DNA of 14,101 bases from positions 1 to 14,101 of the forward strand of contig JAJRRJ010000113.1 of NCBI GenBank assembly GCA_024279575.1. Direction: 5' to 3'. This document shows, piece by piece, positions 14,063 through 14,101 of this stretch. Position 1 is the stretch's first letter. Each line of letters begins with the position of its first letter. Under the pieces are notes generated by a model. The model did no database searches. It saw only the letters and a list, made by a program, of their open reading frames with translations, and was not told where the DNA came from. Source of the DNA: Alphaproteobacteria bacterium. GTDB taxonomy: Bacteria; Pseudomonadota; Alphaproteobacteria; Rhizobiales; Devosiaceae. The position numbers and the translations under genes are program-made.

Positions 14063-14101
14063 TGCGCGCCGAACCTGAGAATTAATTTTGGCGGGTTCAG
14101 C

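Noticed and set aside
14041..14101. Possible tRNA-Ala start near GGGGGCA at the window end
   Set aside because: No D-arm, anticodon arm or matching acceptor end can be folded; the sequence is an inverted repeat instead.

Overview
The window is a dense block of housekeeping genes from an alphaproteobacterium whose base composition looks close to 50% GC by eye. The gene order ihfB–lapA–trpF–trpB–trpA–accD–folC–trxA–addA, next to cmk–rpsA–sppA, is a familiar alphaproteobacterial arrangement. Single proteins agree: an AddA-type helicase-nuclease, an AccD without its zinc-finger cysteines, and a 'FYDLN acid' (TIGR02300-like) protein. The genus cannot be told from the sequence. I see no mobile element, CRISPR array, phage gene, rRNA or complete tRNA, and no sign of a transferred island or a new multi-gene system.

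Layout. Positions 1-3233 (+): the 3' part of addA, then trxA, closed by a strong hairpin terminator whose right half lies inside the end of folC. Positions 3272-9578 (-), read from high to low coordinates: ihfB, lapA, trpF, trpB, a 61-codon membrane-protein gene, trpA, a possible 50-codon gene, accD, folC. Positions 9692-13332 (-), read the same way: cmk, rpsA, terminator, sppA. Positions 13554-13982 (+): the acidic zinc-ribbon protein, divergent from cmk.

How the genes fit together. trpF, trpB and trpA are the late tryptophan genes, separate from trpE/G/D/C as is usual in this class. accD (fatty-acid synthesis) and folC (folate) form an overlapping pair downstream of trpA. cmk and rpsA are a classic pair of CMP kinase and ribosomal protein S1. 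addA (recombination) and trxA (thiol redox) converge on folC.

The parts most worth a second look are small. trpB and trpA, normally adjacent, are 434 bases apart. That gap holds a small single-span membrane protein gene and a good promoter directly before trpA. The trpA-accD gap contains a 50-codon reading frame with a strong Shine-Dalgarno sequence, and its stop overlaps the accD start. Several intergenic regions carry hairpins and short repeats of unknown meaning. Promoter calls are by eye and tentative.
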